Assembly: GCA_963812915.1 (NCBI GenBank)
Contig: CAWEXB010000008.1
Coordinates: 310,001 to 374,000, forward strand
Reading direction: 5' to 3'
Source of the DNA: JACVRW01 sp963812915
GTDB lineage: Bacteria > Actinomycetota > Thermoleophilia > Solirubrobacterales > Thermoleophilaceae
DNA length: 64,000 nt
Shown here: positions 60,522-64,000 of the stretch, one piece after another
Layout: every line of letters starts with the position of its first letter
Position numbering within the stretch: the first letter of the stretch is position 1
Position numbers and translations under genes: made by a program
Notes under the pieces: generated by a model
Seen by the model: only the letters and a program-made list of their open reading frames with translations
Told to the model about the DNA's origin: nothing
Database searches by the model: none

Positions 60522-60999
60522 CTAGCGCCCCGCGCCGCTCGTGCCTTCCTCCGGACCGCCGTCGTAGCGGATGCCGCCGCTGTTCCGCAGCGCCTGCTCC
60601 TGGGGCGGCGGAGCCGACTCGGGCCGACCCGTGGCGGGGTTGAACCCGCCGTAGTTGATGTGCGGGGTCGGGCCGGAGGACAGCGCGCCGCTCGTGCCTT
60701 CCTCGGGACCGCCGTCGTAGCGGATGCCGCCGCTGTTCCGCAGCGCCTGCTCCTGGGGCAGCGGAGCCGACTCGGGCCGACCCGTGGCGGGGTTGAACCC
60801 GCCGTAGTTGATGTGCGGGATCGGGGTCGCCACGCGCTCTCCGGTGCTGACGACCTCGCTGTCGTTCGCGAGAATCACGACCGTGGCCATCAGGCCGACG
60901 ATCGCGATCAGCGCGATCGCGAGCAACGCTCGCACGATCTTGTAGCGGGAGCGGAGAACGACTGCGGGGTTGGTGCTGGCTGGGGATCGCCTTGCCCAT
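60522..60999 (-). CDS. Single-TM protein with tandem PHINYGG/RYDGGPEEGT repeats; N-terminal frameshift
   Basis: ATG at 60999 has a perfect AGGAGG seven bases upstream and reads MGKAIPSQ; a one-base change within the next dozen codons reaches the coherent frame: VVLRSRYKIVRALLAIALIA with the helix continuing IVGLMATVVILA, then two 51-codon repeats, each PHINYGGFNPATGRPESAP, QEQALRNSGGIRYDGG and PEEGTSGA. About 158 residues. The GGIRYDGGPEEGTxG block recurs in proteins of Thermoleophilia as I know them; function unknown. The topology predicts the repeats outside the membrane. Confidence 0.7.
60541..60817 (-). repeat. Tandem DNA repeat (two 153-bp-period copies)
   Basis: Copies begin at 60541 and 60694 and are nearly identical over about 120 bases, with only scattered substitutions (for example CTCCGG versus CTCGGG near their left ends). 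The period is 51 codons, so the repeat keeps frame within the repeat protein, and the near identity at DNA level implies a recent duplication. Confidence 0.85.
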
Positions 61000-61134
61000 G
61001 ACTTCCTCCTGTCGGGGGCGCCCGCCGCGGCGGCTCGCCCGCTTGTGAGTGAGGGGACTGACATCGCTGTCGTCGATCGTCCCTTCGGTCGAGCCCGCCG
61101 ACCATGGGCCTCAGGTCGCCAATCCGGAGGCGCG

Positions 61135-61266
61135 ATGGCAAGTCTCTCCTTGCCCCGGAGCAAGCTGCGCCGCGTCAGCCGCGCGGTGCGCCAAGGCCGA
61201 CATCGCGCTCGGACTGCGCGCCGGCTCGTGCCCGAGCTGGTGGCGCCCGCCCACGAGGTAGCGTGA
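61135..61266 (+). CDS. Small basic ORF (43 aa)
   Basis: ATG with GGAGG five bases upstream; MASLSLPRSKLRRVSRAVRQ then ARRLVPELVAPAHEVA. Very arginine-rich helix and a hydrophobic end. No family known to me; the good ribosome-binding site and stop just before the convergent NmrA-like gene support it weakly. Confidence 0.35.
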   Translation: MASLSLPRSKLRRVSRAVRQGRHRARTARRLVPELVAPAHEVA

Positions 61267-61275
61267 TCGCGTCGT

Positions 61276-62169
61276 TCATGACCCGGACACTCCCGCCGCC
61301 GGCTCGGTGGGCACGGCGCCGCTCCGCGCGGACGCCGGTACGTCCCAGGCGCCCGCGGCTGCGGCGTCCCGAGCGAAGTCGGCGAAGTCCTTCGGCTCCC
61401 GCCCGAGGGCGCGCTGCACGCCGTCCGCCAGGTGGGCATTGCGCCCGTCCAGCACCTCGCCGAACAGGTAGGTGAGCAGGTCGATGAACTCGCCCGGTAC
61501 GCCCTGCTCGGCGGCAGCGTCGGCGAACTCGGAGATGGAGATCGGCACGTAGCGGATCTCGCGGCCCACCGCCTGGGCGATCTCCTCGACCGCCTCCTCG
61601 AACGTCAACAGCCGGGGCCCGGTCAGCTCGTAGACCTGGCCGATGTGCCGATCGTCGGTCAGCGCCGCGACCGCGACGTCGGCGAGGTCGTCGACGTCGA
61701 CGAACGGCTCGGGCGTCTCACCGGCCGGGAGCGCAACCTCGCCGCTCAGCACGTAGTCGCGCCAGTACTCCTCGCTGAAGTTCTGCGCGAACCAGGTCGA
61801 GCGCAAGACGGTCAGCTCGGCGCCGGAGTCACGCGCGGCCTGCTCCACCCGATCGGCCTCTTCCTCGCCGCGGCCGGACATGAGAACGAGGCGCGGAACG
61901 CCGCTCTTCACGGCCAGGTCGGCGAACGAGCCCACCGTCTCCGCGGCGCCCGGGACCGCGTCCAGGTGATGGGAGACGTAGGCCGATCCCACCCCTTCCA
62001 GAACGGGCGCCCAGGTCGAGCGGTCCTCCCAGTCGAACGGCGGCTCGCCCGAGCGCGACCCCACGCGGACGGGCAGGCCAAGCGCCCGCAGGCGCTCCAC
62101 CACCCGGCGTCCGGTCTTGCCGGTGCCGCCGATCACAAGCGTCGTCTCTGTTTGCGTCTGTCGAGTCAT
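61276..62169 (-). CDS. NAD(P)H-binding, NmrA-like protein (paralogue of 18733-19578)
   Basis: 297 residues. VIGGTGKTGRRVVERLRALG, SRSGEPPFDWEDRSTWAPVL, VLRSTWFAQNFSEEYWRDYV and ELTGPRLLTFEEAVEEIAQA match the first copy block for block. AGGAG precedes the ATG. It diverges from a TetR-family regulator, the usual arrangement for such oxidoreductases, whereas the first copy lies in an operon with DUF1772. Substrate unknown; quinone or aldehyde reduction and redox sensing are options. Confidence 0.87.
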   Translation of the reverse strand: MTRQTQTETTLVIGGTGKTGRRVVERLRALGLPVRVGSRSGEPPFDWEDRSTWAPVLEGVGSAYVSHHLDAVPGAAETVGSFADLAVKSGVPRLVLMSGRGEEEADRVEQAARDSGAELTVLRSTWFAQNFSEEYWRDYVLSGEVALPAGETPEPFVDVDDLADVAVAALTDDRHIGQVYELTGPRLLTFEEAVEEIAQAVGREIRYVPISISEFADAAAEQGVPGEFIDLLTYLFGEVLDGRNAHLADGVQRALGREPKDFADFARDAAAAGAWDVPASARSGAVPTEPAAGVSGS

Positions 62170-62260
62170 TGTGATCTCCTGACCTAGTGGACTATCAATC
62201 TAGACACTGAGTATAGACGAATGATCTCGAACGTCGACATCGGCGACTATGCTGCGTGTG
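62170..62260. promoter_or_regulatory. AT-rich divergent promoter/operator region
   Basis: Unlike its surroundings this stretch is AT-rich (GGACTATCAATCTAGACACT and GAGTATAGACGAATGATCTC). It contains repeated TAGAC words (CTAGACACTGAGTATAGAC) and separates the NmrA-like and TetR genes, so it is the likely TetR operator and contains both promoters. The exact site cannot be fixed. Confidence 0.45.
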
Positions 62261-62321
62261 ATGGCTCACGCGCCCCTACACCACGACCCAGCGCCGCACA
62301 ACCCCGGAGAGCGTCAACCGC

Positions 62322-62870
62322 GTGCTCGACGCCGCCGAGCGCCTGATCCGCGAAGACTGGTTCCACACCGCGACGATGGACGAACTCGCCGCGGCCGCCG
62401 GGGTCTCCAGGGCGACGGTCTTCAACCGCTTCGGCTCCAAGCTCGGCGTACTCCAGGCGCTATTCGCACGCGCGATGGAGAGCCCGCAGATGAACGCCAT
62501 CCGCGAGGCGCTCGAGATCGAGGATCCCGTAGCCGCGCTCGAGGCCGCAATCAGAGCCTCGTGCGCGATCTGGGACCGCGAGGGCTACATCCACGAGCAC
62601 CTCCAGGCGATCGCCATCCTCGAGCCCGACGCACGCGCCCTGATCGACGAGCAAAAACAAGACCAGCGCGCCGGCCTCCGAACACTGGTGCGCCGGCTCT
62701 CGAAGGCGGGCCGGCTGCGCCCGGGCCTGGGCGAGGCCCGGGCCGCCGCAACCCTGCACACGCTGACCAGCCTCGAGACCTTCCTCTGGCTGCGACGCGA
62801 GTACGGCCTCTCCCTGCGCCAGACCCGCGACACGATCACCGCCCTGGCGCGAACCGTTCTCCGCGGCTGA
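62322..62870 (+). CDS. TetR-family transcriptional regulator
   Basis: 182 residues from GTG: LDAAERLIREDWFHTATMDE, LAAAAGVSRATVFNRFGSKL, then a helical ligand-binding domain. The N-terminal arm expected in the family (TRPYTTTQRRTTPESVNR) is encoded in frame upstream but lacks a start; ATG at 62261 is one base out of frame (an extra C in ATGGCTCACG would explain it), so the true protein may be about 20 residues longer. Likely repressor of the divergent NmrA-like gene. Confidence 0.87.
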   Translation: MLDAAERLIREDWFHTATMDELAAAAGVSRATVFNRFGSKLGVLQALFARAMESPQMNAIREALEIEDPVAALEAAIRASCAIWDREGYIHEHLQAIAILEPDARALIDEQKQDQRAGLRTLVRRLSKAGRLRPGLGEARAAATLHTLTSLETFLWLRREYGLSLRQTRDTITALARTVLRG

Positions 62871-62891
62871 CATCGACGCCCCGTCGCCGCA

Positions 62892-63017
62892 TCAGCGCAA
62901 CCGGCGGAAGAAATCGGCAAATCACCAATTAGGAAATACGTCGTGTCCTCGAGCCTCAAGGACCCCGAGTGGAACAACTCCAAGGCGCTCGGAGGGGACG
63001 TGGTGGAGGAGGTCTAG
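62892..63017 (+). pseudogene. Dihydrofolate reductase/RibD-C family remnant
   Basis: One frame reads KYVVSSSLKDPEWNNSKALG then GDVVEEV and stops at a TAG. K-YVVSSTLxDPxWNNSxxLxGDVVEEV is a core block of the small actinobacterial DHFR-like (RibD C-terminal) proteins. Everything before and after that block is missing. The region 62871-63235 holds only this fragment and the next one. Confidence 0.6.
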
Positions 63018-63114
63018 CTCTGGAAATCCGCGACGCGGAGGACGACAGCGGTCGCGAACGATTAGTCCGGCGGTGCCGGTCGGTCACACTCTCTAGGCGA
63101 CAGAGAGGAAAGAG

Positions 63115-63234
63115 ATGAATGAGCGCGACGGCTATCAACCGGGCGTCCCGTGCTGGGTCGCGGCGGCCCCGCCCGACCCCGGAGGCGCGGGGTCCACGGT
63201 GAGCACGCTCGTCGTCGCTTCGCGGGGGGCGTGA
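63115..63234 (+). pseudogene. VOC-family N-terminal remnant
   Basis: ATG preceded by GAGAGGAAAG; MNERDGYQPGVPCWVAAAPP then DPGGAGSTVSTLVVASRGA and a stop. The YxPGVPCWVxxxxPD opening is that of the VOC hydroxylase-type proteins, whose next residues should be AAxxFYxxLFGW; instead the frame ends. It may still be translated as a 39-residue peptide and ends 1 base before the FAD oxidase start. Confidence 0.5.
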
Positions 63235-63235
63235 C

Positions 63236-64000
63236 ATGGCCACCATCGACACCGCTTGGCGGGACCTGACGGCGGCTCTGGAGGGCGAGGTCGTCCTCCC
63301 GGGCTCCCCGCGCTACGACGAGGCTCGCAGGCCGCAGATCCCGCGCTTCCACGACGTGCGCCCGGAGGGCGTGGTGCTGTGCCGGACGCCCGCGGACGTG
63401 GTCGAGGCGATCGCGTTCGCGCGTCGCTTGAGTATCGAGATCGCGGTGCGGAGCGGAGGGCACGACTTCGCTGGGCGCTCGTCTGGCCCTGGGATGGTGC
63501 TGGACCTTACGCCGATGCATTCCCTGGAGGTCTCGGACGGCCTGGCCACCGTGGGGCCCGGCTTCCGGCTCGGCGACCTGTACGCCGCCCTGGCGCAACA
63601 CGAAGTCACGATCCCGGCCGGCTGCGGCGCCACCGTCGGGATCGGCGGCCAGGTGCTCGGCGGCGGGCTTGGCCTCCTGGGCCGCAGCCGGGGGCTCACG
63701 TTGGACCAGCTGGTCGCGGCAGAGGTTGTGCTGGCCGACGGGCGGGTGGTGGAGTGTGACGAGCGGCGCCACGAGGACCTGTTCTGGGCGCTGCGCGGCG
63801 CGGGCGCCCAAGGCCTCGGCGTCGTCACGCGCCTCACCCTGCGCACGGTGCCCGAGCCCGCCGCCACCTCGTTCCACCTCAAGTGGCCCTACCAGCGCGC
63901 ATCGGCGCTGATCGCCGCCTGGCAGGAGTGGTTGCCGACGGGGCCCGACGAACTCGCGGCGAGCCTGCTCGTCACCGTCGGCGGGGAGGCCGGCGCCGAC
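63236..64000 (+). CDS. FAD-binding (BBE/PCMH-type) oxidoreductase, N-terminal part, cut by window edge
   Basis: 255 codons from ATG with no stop before the right edge. PCMH-type FAD domain: VVLCRTPADVVEAIAFARRL, AVRSGGHDFAGRSSGPGMVL (the His that usually carries covalent FAD), GCGATVGIGGQVLGGGLGLL, GRSRGLTLDQLVAAEVVLAD and DLFWALRGAGAQGLGVVTRL. Relatives include berberine-bridge enzymes and 6-hydroxynicotine oxidase. The second cysteinyl-FAD site (GxxxGxC) appears as GCGATVGIGG, so flavin is probably bound by His alone. Confidence 0.88.
   Translation, partial: MATIDTAWRDLTAALEGEVVLPGSPRYDEARRPQIPRFHDVRPEGVVLCRTPADVVEAIAFARRLSIEIAVRSGGHDFAGRSSGPGMVLDLTPMHSLEVSDGLATVGPGFRLGDLYAALAQHEVTIPAGCGATVGIGGQVLGGGLGLLGRSRGLTLDQLVAAEVVLADGRVVECDERRHEDLFWALRGAGAQGLGVVTRLTLRTVPEPAATSFHLKWPYQRASALIAAWQEWLPTGPDELAASLLVTVGGEAGAD

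Noticed and set aside
1..64000. CRISPR arrays, tRNA/rRNA genes, IS elements, prophage
   Set aside because: No repeat-spacer pattern, tRNA T-loop context, transposase motif or phage structural gene was found on reading both strands.

Overview
The window is GC-rich (roughly 70%) and densely packed on both strands. Neighbouring genes often overlap by 4 bp at NTGA junctions. No rRNA, tRNA, CRISPR array, integrase or insertion sequence was seen. A DUF222/HNH protein of the 13E12 type, an Rv2258c-like methyltransferase, an ECF sigma factor with a SnoaL-like tail, large LuxR/AAA regulators, a MoxR-DUF58 operon and a repeat built on RYDGGPEEGT all point to a soil actinobacterium. I lean to class Thermoleophilia (Solirubrobacterales/Gaiellales); this is inference from gene style, not from a marker gene. 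Many genes carry single-base indels without premature decay of the protein pattern, so part of the damage may be assembly error. I annotate the intended gene and state where the frame breaks.

Layout. 1-13.6 kb: a truncated winged-helix gene, cupin, amidohydrolase, MFS exporter, SAM methyltransferase, an OhrR remnant, a DUF222-HNH gene with an SOS-like box on its start codon, a LuxR/AAA regulator, a CHRD protein, a small ORF in a hairpin leader closed by a strong terminator, a proline-racemase-like gene overlapping an ornithine-cyclodeaminase-like gene, and a cNMP-binding protein. 13.6-24.6 kb: a possible presenilin-like membrane protease, a UPF0104-type membrane protein, VOC, a GH15 trehalase/glucoamylase, an operon of small protein + NmrA-like + DUF1772, and a second LuxR/AAA regulator divergent from a sigma factor. 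24.6-28.8 kb: a MoxR/DUF58 operon riddled with frameshifts, divergent from an intact DUF4129 gene.

28.7-41.8 kb: an aldehyde dehydrogenase diverges from a tightly coupled catabolic operon: peptide-type ABC importer, class III-like alcohol dehydrogenase, formaldehyde-activating-enzyme homologue and an enolase-superfamily enzyme. An amidohydrolase, a nitrilase and a DUF559 protein follow. 41.7-47.9 kb: a homocysteine-methyltransferase-like gene, a LacI regulator facing an AT-rich 25-bp palindrome, and an amidohydrolase-cysteine dioxygenase fusion; then LysR, an alpha/beta-hydrolase remnant and a membrane protein.

47.9-64 kb: DUF2252, an RTX-like secreted protein, then the most notable locus: homologues of homogentisate prenyltransferase (VTE2), MPBQ/MSBQ methyltransferase (VTE3) and tocopherol cyclase (VTE1), the core of vitamin E synthesis, in what looks like a non-photosynthetic actinobacterium. 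After it come DUF2294, a giant Ser/Thr kinase-cyclase-nSTAND-WD40 receptor divergent from an FHA-HTH protein, a tandem-repeat membrane protein, a second NmrA-like gene with a divergent TetR regulator, two gene remnants, and a truncated FAD-linked oxidase at the right edge.
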